Source: Phanerochaete sordida
Taxonomy: Eukaryota; Basidiomycota; Agaricomycetes; Polyporales; Phanerochaetaceae
Assembly (NCBI GenBank): GCA_019973155.2
Contig: BPQB01000072.1
Location: 1 to 64,000, forward strand
Length of the DNA stretch: 64,000 nt
Direction of reading: 5' to 3'
The notes under the pieces are model-generated. The model saw nothing but the letters and a program-made list of their open reading frames with translations, did not search any database and had not been told where the DNA came from. Position 1 is the first letter of the stretch; every line of letters starts with the position of its first letter. A program made the position numbers and the translations under genes. Shown one piece after another: positions 10,670-20,871 of this stretch.

Positions 10670-13090
10670 CTTGCCATCATTGAACTGGATGTGTGCGCCG
10701 CGCGCGTGCTCGATAGTCTTCGTACGCCCGACGGTGCCCGCGCCGCGCTCGTCGTAGAGATACTCACGCTTTACGATGCTTATATTTGCTCACCAGTACC
10801 TATCACGATCGAAGTCAGCTCGCGCATAGTCGTAGACGGAGGCTGCCTACATGTCTCGTCGAGCCGTGTCGCCCGCTTGGCCATGTCGTGCACGAGACTG
10901 CGAGCGCGCGAGCCTGCCGTCCGTTTTGAAGGGACGCTGCGAGTGAGAATTGCCTGCGGTGGGCATCAGCGCCGCGGCAAAAGAGGGAAGCCACAGCAAC
11001 ATATGTCCCGCTGTGTATGTACGTACCATAGCCGATATGTCCAACAACCGTGGCCACGAGTCCGCTGCGCGCGACGTCTTTCTCCGTCGCGTACACGAGC
11101 AGCGCCGGGAGTTTGCTCACGGGAACGCTACGCTGCCAGTATCAGCAAAGTTCGCAGGAGGTATTCGCCAGGGCTGCATACTAGACATCTGTGCGCCGAT
11201 ATCTGGGACTGCCTTAGACCAGCGCGAGGCCCTAGTCCGACGCGTCCTGGCGGTCGTATCTGAACACACTCGCCTCCGAGTTGGGGCAGAGCAGGCAATG
11301 CATTCTCCATTGCATGTCTTGCAGAGATGTCGAGCGACAATTAGATCTGAGTTACGCAGCGTAAGGACCGGTGAAGAAGCGCACCTTCGCGACGATATTC
11401 TGGCCATCGTCCATGATAGCGGGCCCACGGGCCCTGGAGCTTCGCGGGCAGCGGGTCCTTCCCGGGCTACTTTCGCATGCTCTGACTGTACGGGTTCGGA
11501 GAGTGTACTCAGGTTTCGCCGCACAGCGGGACATATTCTCCGATACCGCAATCTGGTAAGCGCCTGTGAGAGCACGTAGGAGACGTACGAATACCGATAG
11601 ACGAGCCCGCGATCTCGCGTACGGCTCCAGTCGCGGCACGGACGTCGAAGAAGTGAACGATCGCGACGCCCGTTGGGAGAAATGGCGTGTGGCGCGGGAT
11701 GGTCACTTCCACTGGCCATAAATCAGCCCTGAAAGCGTACATTGAGTACGGGCGATCAAATATGCGTCCCTTCAGTAACGACTGTTGATGTGCCCTCCGC
11801 GCCGATGAGCACCTTCGGGGCGTCAAACCACGGGTAGCTCATCCGTGATCGCTGACCGGTCTTGAGGAGCTCGCCAGGGGGGTGCTCGACAGTCTGCTAT
11901 CCGCCTGTGAGATGTCAAAAGCCTTCACAAGAGAAGAGTGAAACGCATCACGTCTATGAACTGTTCGCCCTCCAAAATCCCGTATTAAATAGCGTTGTCT
12001 ACGAGCAGATGTGTCCATGAGAAAGGCTCAGCTGCGGTCCAACTACCCCGCTGGGCAGGAAGAGAGTACCTACCGAGAAGAAGAGCGGCCGAGTTTTCGT
12101 CTATAGGAAGCCGGTGTAGATGCAGCAGTTGATTCCTATCCGCATATATGCGCCCAGGTCGCGCGTAGACGATGCGAGGGAACACGTGAAGGGAGTGAAG
12201 CATGCGGTCAGAGGCATGTACTTCGTCGGAAGCGACGGGCCGCGTACCATAGATCTTGAGGATGTTGTCCGTGTCGCGCAGTTTCACGCGTATTGCTTCT
12301 CTTCGCGTGGCGCGCCAGTGGCCTTTTAGCGACGTGCCTCCGCCGAATTGCAGAGCGGGAAAGTTGTGCTTGCTTGAGAGCTTCAGGATGACACCACGTC
12401 TTCCTTAGTTTGAAGAAAGGCGGCCACGAGCACATCAGAGGCTGCGTGCCGAGTAAGCATGAGAACGTCGGACAGATTACAGCAGGCGCACCTGTGTGAT
12501 AGTCGTCCTCGCCGTACTGGCGAGTGTGCAGCACCTCCGGGTCTATCGAGACCTTCTCCAGCTTTCCGCCAGCATCTCCTAGGTCTCCACGTATCTTCTA
12601 GACAAGGATTGCCGCTTTGACCTTCATATTTTTGAGGTGGAGTCGTGGAACGACGCCGAGCTAGACTTGACCGGCTTGGTCTTGCGTTCGGTGACTGCGA
12701 CGGCAGCAGCTGACGCGATCGCGCCCGTCGCGCGAGCAGGAAAGAACGCTTTCGGAAGGAGGAGAGCTGCAGAGCGCGGCGTAGCCCTGGGCGGTTGCCA
12801 ACGCCTATGGCGAGGTCGTAGGGCAAACCGAACCGATCATGGCTGCAGGGCGTGCGCGAGGCGCGATCGCAGCGGGGAGATCCAGAATGGTCGGCGTCCA
12901 TGCCGCGGGCGCCGATGAAGCTGTGAAGCTTTGAAGACGCAGGCGTCGTGGCTGTGAAGTGGTGAGGAGAGAAAAATGGGTTTGCTCTGCAGAGGATCAG
13001 TCGCGCGACGGGTCTGAGTAGGCGAACGGGACGGAGGCAGTGCACGAAGCGCGTGCCGGCGACGCACGTGATCGTGGCGCTTCATGTCAC
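10670..13090 (-). pseudogene. D-lactate dehydrogenase-like relic, copy 2
   Basis: This is a degenerate paralog of the relics at 0.76-2.64 and 27.5-29.5 kb. Family landmarks on the minus strand are KLEKVSIDPEVLHTRQYGEDD near 12510-12570, FGGGTSLKGHW near 12310, VKLRDTDNILKIYG near 12240-12290, FDAPKVLIGAEGTSTVVTEG near 11770-11830, VAIVHFFDVRAATGAVREIAG near 11610-11670, SGLVATVVGHIGYG near 11040-11090 (compare the family VGHVGDGN signature) and KREYLYDERGAGTV near 10740-10770. Catalytic-domain motifs are visible, but they are spread over several frames and the histidine/glycine signature is altered, so a working enzyme is unlikely. Confidence 0.75.
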
Positions 13091-13259
13091 CGCGGCATCC
13101 ACGGCAGTCGCAAGGACTTCCTCGAGCCTCTTACGTGCAGCGGGAAGCCCTCAAAATCTCTAAAACGCGTGGAGAAGGTACAAATGCCTATGAAGGCTCC
13201 GCGATTTATTGAACATCGCTCCCGCATCCCCCGAGGAGCCCGCGACGCCTAGAGAATAT

Positions 13260-13620
13260 ATTCTCGGCCATGGTCAGCCACACAGAACGTAGCAGGACGA
13301 GGTAACCCGGGACACAGGTCGAGCACGGGCTTTTCATAAGACAATAGATTTCTGGACGCAGTAACAAGTGCGCCAGCGAGCATCCAGCTCTCGCTATCCA
13401 CTCTCGCGTCCTGCTTCTTGTCCGCGACCACCGTACTGCGAGAACCTAGCGCGGCCGCCTGCACTCAGCATTCGACCACTGTCCGAAAGTCTATAGACGT
13501 ACTTTCCGGCGAAACTCGGCCTTGCGCGAAGGTAACAATCCTTGAGACGGTGAGCGCCGTGCTCTGGTCGAAGTCGGAACCGAGTAACGGGCTACAATAT
13601 GCGAAGGACCACCTGTCGTC
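13260..13620 (-). pseudogene. Probable glutathione transferase relic fragment
   Basis: No protein motif survives clearly. The call rests on nucleotide similarity to the GST relic region at 29.9-30.1 kb (for example GACCACTGTCCGAAAGTC here against GACCGCCTGTCGAGAGTC there, followed by similar ACAGACGTAC-type sequence) and on the same position, just upstream of a D-lactate dehydrogenase relic. It supports the repeated gene order but has no coding potential I can defend. Confidence 0.35.
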
Positions 13621-13815
13621 CACCTAGAGAGACGACGTTAACTGCTGCTTGATGGGCCGAGAAGCGGGAGCGGGGAGACGGACTCCGCTGAGCCATTCAG
13701 CTACTCGAGAATCAGGGGAAGCATCACCTAGGCTCCAGTATTCGCAGAGTCGGTGCCTGCGTCTCGATGGTCCCAGAAGGGACTCACCGTCGCTGTACGA
13801 GAGGTAATGGTAGAA

Positions 13816-16690
13816 TCAATCCATGTTATAGGGTATGACTCTGGGGCGTCGGTGGCGTCGGCCGCCTACAGCGTCGGATCGTCCAAGATGATGCGCAGGA
13901 GGCTCCCCGCCGCTGTCCGCGATATGCCTTGCGCGCCCTCTACACGCGCCTACGCCTCTGAAGTGCAGAGCGCTTTCCCATCGCGATCTCTCCCAGGACG
14001 CAGTCGAGCTCGCCGGCAAAAACGCGCATGCGCTGGCGAAGTGCGCAGCCGAGCAGCTCGCGAGAGCGGCGGCGGATGTTCGGACGCAGTGCCGCCTCAG
14101 ACAGCGTGTCGTCCGCGCCTGGTGTGTCTTGTCGATGGTCGCGGTCGCGAGCCCTGCGGCAACGGCCGCGCAGCTCGACCAAAGCGTGACGTCGCCGCGC
14201 GCGAGAGGGTCTTGGGGCGGCTTGGGACGTTCGAATACGCTGACGTCGGGCGATCGCAGGTGTCTGGGCCCGCGCGAGTGGCGCACGATCTGGTATGGAG
14301 TTTTTGGCGCGTAAGCGTCGGGATATCGCGTCGAGGGCCGAGATGAATGGACGGGACGCGTTGGAGGCCGGGGCAAGGAGACGGATGGGGCGACATGAGG
14401 GACAGACATGAGGCATACGGCGAAGTAGACAGAAATAAGGGTCGTGACGGGCATGGAACATTTGACGATGGACAACTTGAGGCCGAAGAGCATGTAGAAC
14501 GCCTGCCTTCGGTCCTGTAGTACGTCAAAAAGCAACAGATCAGCAACAGCGCGAAAGGTACGAAACTAGCATGCTCACCTTCTCGTGCGTTCGACAGGGC
14601 CTCATCCCCAGCGACCAAAGTCTCCCTCGCATTGCCTCGAGCCTCGAGCTGGCAATGATCGTCCGCGGTCGCCATCCGCCTCAAACGGACCCTTCGACCC
14701 CTCTTCCTCTTCTCGAAGTCTTCGGAGAACTCGACGTTAGAGCCGCTCACTCCTTGTCTTATAGGCGTGAGCTCCTCGTCCCTCTCCGAGAGGTCCTCGC
14801 GATAGCGCGATCATGCGCGAGATGTCGTCGGGACCGGTGTCGACGGTCGGTACGGAATGGCCGCGGAGGCGCGCCGCTTGGATAGACACGGGAAGAGTCG
14901 TCCTGCGGCGGACGCGTCATTGTGCTGATGTTCGTGGTCGAAGCTGATCGCGACCTTGGTTTCCTGGTCGGACGGCGTAGATCTGAGGCAGCGGGTTTTG
15001 TGTCGCGAGAGCTGGCGTGGCGCGAGCATGCATCTCGTCCACGGCCTTCGCGTGCCTTGAGCCCTTTGAAGCCGCCCAGGGCGACCAGGACAGTTGATTA
15101 CACTGCCAGCGCAGATGTGAGCCCCAGCGCGCGGAGACATGACTGACGGAACGCACCTTGTCTTTCATGCTTGCCAAACGCGAGTAATCTCTGTCCGGCA
15201 GTCTCGATTCGATCGCCCCGTGCGCACGTCGGAGCGTTCCAGGTCGGCCTCCATCAGTTGCAACTCTCAGCTCGTCCGCGCGGTACACCTTCGTACGCCA
15301 GCAGCCCGTGTATGGCATCGAACGCCAGCGCGGACCTCGAGCTTGGGCTTGCAGGATGCGTTCTTCGGCGCGGTTTCCCACTCGTAGCGGGCGACGAACG
15401 GCCGGCAGACAGGCTCTTGCCCTGATACAGCCGTCCTGTCGTCGCGCGATGGATTGGAGAGCTGGGCGAAGCGCAGGAGCTCAAGGCGCGGTCGCTGGCT
15501 CGCGGATAGGCGACGGGGATGTTCGAGGGTGATGGCGATGGCGGCGCGAGGCATGTGATGTATCGTGGAATAGTATGGATATGCGGGGCTGATGCGCTGC
15601 ATGATTGGAAGTGGAGGGAGAGCGCTGTGGTGGGGACGATAACAGAGCACGTCGCTGGAGCGCGGCACGCGTAAGGCGAACCGAAGGGTGGGTGGACGTT
15701 GTTCATTTGTTCGTGCGTGGGTGGCTGCGACGGTGCTGCGAGTCATGCCCAGGGCGACCTCCCGAAGCGCGGAGACGTTGACGGGCGCGTTCGAGGCTAT
15801 CCTGTTTCTCGGTAGATGAAGACGTACCAACTGCTGGCACGCAGCGTGCATCCCGTCGCCGCCTCGACCAACTTCCGGCCCTCCTGTCCTTGCATCGCTT
15901 TATAACTTCCGAGAACGCCAGTCCTGAGGGTCGTATGACCGGCAACCTCGGGCGACTTGACGCGGAGCATGGTGCTCGAGAGAGACTTCGGCGACGTCGA
16001 ACCGACCCAAAGAGCTGATGCCCAGCTTCTGTAGCCTCTAGTAGGAAGGTGCTTCGACCAAGTCTTGCCTCCTGCGAGGCTATCGCTGCCAGAGCTGCGC
16101 CCAAAGACCTTGGAAGGCAGCGAGGTTTGTTGGAGCCAGTCTCGGAGTGGAAGCCTCGAGAGTCATAGTGGCCACGGAGAAGATGTTGAGAGCCGCCATA
16201 GGAGACTCGGGGTGGTGATCCGCGGAGAGGCGGTATATTTGAGGTACAGCGTGGGCGACAAGGGTTCTTGAGAGGACTTCAGGGCAGCTGACCGAGCACG
16301 AGACCGAGTGAACGAGTGCTCGGAGGGACAGGGGTGGGAGTCTTGGGATTGAGCAACTACTACGTCTCCGTGCGCTCGTGCGTGGCGAGAACTTGGACGT
16401 TCGCGCGGGTGCAGAGGCAGCCTAGGAAGGTGCGGAGCGTGAGCCAAGGTGTTGCCATCAAAACGCATACGCACGAGGTGAAGGCATGCAGCTCGCGTAA
16501 AATCTCGTACCTCTGCCATTATGCTCGCGCAGACGCTTCCAGATATCCCCGCAGGTCGCCAGAAGGCCTCTGTACCACGGTATGAGTGTAAAGCAGCGCA
16601 GACGAGTAGCGGACGCACCAAGCCGCACTCGAGCGCGCCGCCTCCCGGGAATCGCTTGAAGCCACCTACACCCACAGCGTGGCACTGCAC
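13816..16690 (-). pseudogene. Degenerate coding segment of unknown family, copy 2
   Basis: This is the paralog of the segment at 2.9-5.3 kb. Minus-strand islands include LPVSIQAARLRGHSVPTVDT near 14860-14910, a following stretch SGSNVEFSEDFEKRKRG near 14700-14750, and, after a probable intron ending near 14520, the hydrophobic run DRRQAFYMLFGLKLSIVKCS. I cannot assign a family. Frames are interrupted, and parts are long open stretches caused by high GC content. Its upstream end contains the near-identical duplication block and leads into the shared intergenic region of F-box-like gene B. Confidence 0.35.
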
Positions 16691-16825
16691 AGAAGCACAG
16701 GACTGCCCACGATTCGCAAGATGGGCGGGATTAATGTCGATGTGCTCAGGCTATGCGGGGCGGTCAGGAGGCTTGGGCACAGCCGGCGGTGGTCAATTTG
16801 GAGTCAAGGGAGCTCAGACGTCCTG
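15975..16825. repeat. Segmental duplication, right copy (partner 4551-5410)
   Basis: This is the near-identical partner of 4551-5410. Differences seen by eye include T/C near 4787/16208, A/T near 4812/16235, G/A near 5237/16660 and loss of about 10 bp after 16710. Beyond about 16825 the two copies diverge noticeably. Confidence 0.9.
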
Positions 16826-16938
16826 ATGGACCAGTTCAAGCTAAAGCTCTGGGGCCGGACGGTAGGCAAGGATGTCGAGAGGATAGAGACATGGCCGTTG
16901 GCCGCAGAGCCCGCCCGCGTCCTTCGACCGCTGGCATG

Positions 16939-16944
16939 CACGTG
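16939..16944. promoter_or_regulatory. Conserved CACGTG box upstream of F-box-like gene B
   Basis: The 12-mer CACGTGACCGTG also found at 5525 and 33052 lies about 105 bp before the ATG at 17044, which is now interrupted by the LTR element. Recognition by a bHLH-type factor is inferred only. Confidence 0.4.
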
Positions 16945-17047
16945 ACCGTGCTGCGCCGACACTCCGCCGCTTTCGGTCGCGCCTGCTGTCGAGACAGCAC
17001 TCGGATCTCCTCCAGCACCAGCCTCGTCGGAAGATACCGGACCATGT

Positions 17048-17624
17048 TGAAGCGTCTCGCGCAAGGCTAGGGCCAAACTCAACCCAAAACCTATACGCAG
17101 GGACAAGGGGTAAGTACGAGGGCAGCTGGCGAGTCCAGGAACCGGGGTCCGAGGTGTGCCGAGGTAGGCGAATGCGCGAGGACGAGCGCGAAGCGCGAGG
17201 CTCGCAAGAGCGAGGGGCGAAGTCAAGGAAGCTCAGGCGGATGCGAAATACGATGACATGGGGGCTCTATTGCTTGGGGGAAAGGGTACTACGTACAGGA
17301 CTTTTGTAGGCTACGTCGGAAGAAAGCTACGGAATAAAATCGAGAAACTTCGGGGATAAGCAGAAAATGCGAAAGGGCGTACGGAACGATGACGAAATAG
17401 CGTTATGTTCGCGCCACATCGCGAGGCGTAGACCAATCGAGACCGTGCGTATCCATGCGACGGGGTGCTGGCGCAGAGGTCGCGAACGCGGTGTGCGAGG
17501 CCGAGATCGTGCGCGCGAGGCTCGCGGGCGCTTAATGACCGAGGTGCGAGGTTCGGCGTGTGCGAACGCGTTCGGGAACGCGAGGCGCGGTGCTTGCAGG
17601 CGTAGCGCGGCGCGGGGCGCATCA
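17048..17624 (-). repeat. LTR, 3' copy relative to the element
   Basis: The 577-bp repeat is matched by 20295-20871. It starts TGAAGCG and ends GCGCATCA on the plus strand. The polypurine tract lies directly outside it at 17625-17633. The gag-like ORF runs through its right half and stops at 17327. Confidence 0.95.
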
Positions 17625-19945
17625 TCTCCTCCCAACTGAAAAGTGTCCGCCCTCGGACAACAACCGAAACGAGATGCGAGATGCGAGACGCGGGCCGAAT
17701 ACACTCGGGCGTGCGGTCGATGTGCGCGGCTCGGATTGCGAAGTCGAGGGTGCGAAACACGGCGGCGAGCGGGAATGCGACGCCAGGGAGGCGCACAATG
17801 TCCTCCCAACCGTAGACCGAAACGGCGGGTATGCGAGAGCCGAGTGTCGGCGCGAAGTCGCACGCGAGTTCGTAAGCGCAGAGCGGCGCGGCATTTGGTA
17901 CGCGCAGCGCAACAAGTACGCCAGGGAGGTGCGCGAGGGGCGGGTGGCGATGGCGAGAGGCTAGCGCGGGTGTGCTCGGGGCGCTGCTCGATCGTAGCCG
18001 CGGGCTCGCGTTCGCGTTCGCAGGTATACGCGGGCGCAGACTTTGGCTCGGGCGTGCGATTCGGCTCGCAGTCGGGGTCGCGTCGGGGCTCGGGAGCGTG
18101 CGCTGGCTCGGGTTTGCGCGTACGGTCGCGGAGTGGCTCGGGAGCGCGTTCGGGTGCGTCATCAGGCTCGCGTGCCTGTGCAGGTATGGGCTCGTGGTCG
18201 AATGTACGGTCGCGAGGTGGGGTGGACGATGGCGCAAGGTCGAGGGTCGAGGGCTGAGGGCGATGGTCGCGTTTCTTCGAGGTTGTTGCAGAGTCGTGGT
18301 CGCATGTCGCAGAGGTCGCAGGGGATGTCGCAGGGGGGATCGCAGGAATCGCAGGGGTCGCAGGAGTCGCAAGGCACGAGGAAGACGAAGGGGACGAGGA
18401 AAACGCAGAGGAACGAGGCGAGAGATAAAAGGATGTGACGATGGGCGGCGCAGAGCTCGGAGGTGACGCAGAAGGTGCTCGGGGATTACATGAACGCTTT
18501 CGTGACGCGGACGGGGGGATGAGGAGCGAGGCGCGAGGTGAATCGTTGAAATCATAGATCCAACCAGCATCGAGGAGCTGGTTGACTTCGCGAAGGCGTA
18601 GGGTGTGGACGAGGATCGAGTGCGGTGGCGCTTTCGCAAGGATGGCGGCGACGTCGCAATCATAGGGCGGTGCAGGAGGACTTGACGCGAGCTCGTCGAG
18701 GGTATCGATGTGTGGCAGGGGATCTTCCGAGGGCGCGGAGTCGAAATGCGAGGCCAATGTCGATGTCGGGGCGGGCGCATTCGCAGGGCTGTCTATGGCG
18801 GCGCGCAGAGCTTCGCGTACTGGGCGCGAGACGCTACCGAGCTCGTCAAGGGAGACTGAAACCGTGGGAGACCGAAATGCTTGCTCGAAGACGCGGTCGG
18901 CGACTTGCTCTTGCTGGGACGCAATCGGCGCAACTGCGGCGACGCGAGGCGCGTTCTTCGGCTTCGGAAGCTTGACGCCGTAGTTGTAGTCGGACGGCGG
19001 CGCGTAGTACTCGTGGGTGACGGTCGGCGAGGTGTGTTCCCGAGGTGCGAGCGCAAGTGAACGCTTCGCTTTGAGCGCAGCGAGTTCGCGTTTGAGGGCT
19101 TCGAGGCGGCGCTGATCGGCGTCGGATATGCTTGCGGTGTGCGCGGATGGCGGCTCGGGTGTTGCGCGAGGCTCGGACGATGGTGCGGGGCGAGTTTCTG
19201 TGGATAGCAGGAACGTAGCGGCGGGCGGAGAGGGCGCGGACGCTGCCAGTGCGAGTGCCGCAGCGCGTTCGAGAGCGGATGCGAGTGTGGCGAGGGGAAC
19301 CTCGGGTGTCTCGCGTTCGGGTGCGGGGAGTCTCGGGGACGCTGGCGACGCAGAAGGGGCGACGGTGGTATGATGGAGAACGAAACGAACGGCCTCGTCG
19401 ATTTGCGCGAACGAGTAGCCGTCCTCGGGGTGCGTGTCCGGGTACTTGACCTCCAAACGAAGCGCAACTCGTCGCTGCACATCGTCGGCGAGCGCATCGC
19501 GGCAGAGCGTGCTTTGCTCGTGTTCCGAAAGCCGCTTGTGGCGCAGAAGCCAACGCGAGATCGCGACGAAGTCGCGCGAGAACTCAGCCCAATCGCCGAG
19601 GGTCTGGACGCTCGTGGCTCGCCAGCGCTGTACGAGGTCCTCGAGGTCGCGACGCGAGTACTTGTGCGAGTCGTCGGCACCGGGGTAGAGCGCGAGGATG
19701 GCGCGTTGCCAGTCGTCGAAGCTGCCGAGGTCGAACTCGTCGAGGAGCTCCCAGCAGTCCGCGTCGCGAAGCGAAACATAGCGCAGCGCGTGGCGCTTCT
19801 TCTCGGTGTCGTCTCGAATGCCGGCGCGAAGGAAGAGGTCGTCAAGGTCGTCGAAGTAGCGGGCGAGCGAGCGCGGCTGGAGCGGGTCGAAGGTCGGAGC
19901 GCCAGGTTCGCCGCGGAGGGGCATGTAGAAGGGCGGGGTCGACAT
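17327..19945 (-). CDS. Gag-like protein of a non-autonomous LTR element
   Basis: The ORF is 872 codons, with the start at 19945 reading MSTPPFYMPLRG. The first 220 residues look like a retrotransposon capsid domain: RYFDDLDDLFLRAGIRDD, then KKRHALRYVSL, WELLDEFDLGSFDDWQ, and LYPGADDSHKYSRRDLEDLV with a following LGDWAEFSRDF. Gag proteins package the element RNA into particles. The rest is low complexity: Ala/Pro-rich from about 225 to 440, a short conserved-looking block LRLREVNQLLDAGWIYDF near 475, then Pro/Glu/Arg-rich repeats. No zinc knuckle (CX2CX4HX4C) is seen. The last hundred or so codons lie inside the 3' LTR, so the true C-terminus may be shorter. Other frames are also open here because of high GC; those are shadows. 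Confidence 0.8.
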   Translation of the reverse strand: MSTPPFYMPLRGEPGAPTFDPLQPRSLARYFDDLDDLFLRAGIRDDTEKKRHALRYVSLRDADCWELLDEFDLGSFDDWQRAILALYPGADDSHKYSRRDLEDLVQRWRATSVQTLGDWAEFSRDFVAISRWLLRHKRLSEHEQSTLCRDALADDVQRRVALRLEVKYPDTHPEDGYSFAQIDEAVRFVLHHTTVAPSASPASPRLPAPERETPEVPLATLASALERAAALALAASAPSPPAATFLLSTETRPAPSSEPRATPEPPSAHTASISDADQRRLEALKRELAALKAKRSLALAPREHTSPTVTHEYYAPPSDYNYGVKLPKPKNAPRVAAVAPIASQQEQVADRVFEQAFRSPTVSVSLDELGSVSRPVREALRAAIDSPANAPAPTSTLASHFDSAPSEDPLPHIDTLDELASSPPAPPYDCDVAAILAKAPPHSILVHTLRLREVNQLLDAGWIYDFNDSPRASLLIPPSASRKRSCNPRAPSASPPSSAPPIVTSFYLSPRSSAFSSSPSSSSCLATPATPAIPAIPPATSPATSATCDHDSATTSKKRDHRPQPSTLDLAPSSTPPRDRTFDHEPIPAQAREPDDAPERAPEPLRDRTRKPEPAHAPEPRRDPDCEPNRTPEPKSAPAYTCEREREPAATIEQRPEHTRASLSPSPPAPRAPPWRTCCAARTKCRAALRLRTRVRLRADTRLSHTRRFGLRLGGHCAPPWRRIPARRRVSHPRLRNPSRAHRPHARVYSARVSHLASRFGCCPRADTFQLGGDDAPRAALRLQAPRLAFPNAFAHAEPRTSVIKRPRASRARSRPRTPRSRPLRQHPVAWIRTVSIGLRLAMWREHNAISSSFRTPFRIFCLSPKFLDFIP
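17625..17633 (-). other. Polypurine tract of the LTR element
   Basis: On the element's coding strand GGGAGGAGA stands immediately before the 3' LTR, which is the expected place for plus-strand priming. Confidence 0.6.
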
Positions 19946-20274
19946 CGTGGGGCGCGGGGACGGACGGAGGGCTCGGAAGGGATGGTGGGCTTAGTGCGAG
20001 GTGTGTTGACGGCTTGTAAAGGACGTCCGAGGTCGGCGCGATGCTGGGTGCGAAACGCGAGGACGCGAGGGCCGAAAATGCCGAGTGCGAGAGTCGAAAA
20101 CTCGGATGCGCTGGGGCGCAAGGCGCGAGGCTCGAGTGGCGTACGAGAGGGTGCGAGGGGCGCTATGATGCTGCGCAGAAGGGGAGCGAAGGGAGGCGAA
20201 GGGTAACGAAGGCGGTGGAACGGTGTGAGCGAGGGAAGGAGAACCGGAGAAGGTTCTGGAACTTCGGCCGAACT

Positions 20275-20292
20275 GCCTCACTGGGGCAGCCA
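20275..20292 (-). other. Candidate tRNA primer-binding site of the LTR element
   Basis: Two bases after the 5' LTR the element strand reads TGGCTGCCCCAGTGAGG. The TGG would pair with a tRNA 3' CCA end. The tRNA was not identified. Confidence 0.45.
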
Positions 20293-20294
20293 AA

Positions 20295-20871
20295 TGAAGC
20301 GTCTCGCGCAAGGCTAGGGCCAAACTCAACCCAAAACCTATACGCAGGGACAAGGGGTAAGTACGAGGGCAGCTGGCGAGTCCAGGAACCGGGGTCCGAG
20401 GTGTGCCGAGGTAGGCGAATGCGCGAGGACGAGCGCGAAGCGCGAGGCTCGCAAGAGCGAGGGGCGAAGTCAAGGAAGCTCAGGCGGATGCGAAATACGA
20501 TGAGATGGGGGCTCTATTGCTTGGGGGAAAGGGTACTACGTACAGGACTTTTGTAGGCTACGTCGGAAGAAAGCTACGGAATAAAATCGAGAAACTTCGG
20601 GGATAAGCAGAAAATGCGAAAGGGCGTACGGAACGATGACGAAATAGCGTTATGTTCGCGCCACATCGCGAGGCGTAGACCAATCGAGACCGTGCGTATC
20701 CATGCGACGGGGTGCTGGCGCAGAGGTCGCGAACGCGGTGTGCGAGGCCGAGATCGTGCGCGCGAGGCTCGCGGGCGCTTAATGACCGAGGTGCGAGGTT
20801 CGGCGTGTGCGAACGCGTTCGGGAACGCGAGGCGCGGTGCTTGCAGGCGTAGCGCGGCGCGGGGCGCATCA
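20295..20871 (-). repeat. LTR, 5' copy relative to the element
   Basis: This is the partner of 17048-17624, the same length with one mismatch noticed. It is followed at 20872 by the second copy of the ATGT target duplication, which restores the ATG of F-box-like gene B. Confidence 0.95.

Noticed and set aside
18300..18375. Tandem GTCGCAGG-type repeats as a regulatory or CRISPR-like array
   Set aside because: The units are short, irregular and lie inside the low-complexity coding region of the gag-like ORF; there are no spacers.
17311..20121. Two long minus-strand frames of 489 and 442 codons beside the gag-like ORF
   Set aside because: They are Ser/Pro/Arg-rich shifted readings of the same GC-rich sequence as the 872-codon gag-like ORF, with no domain structure of their own.
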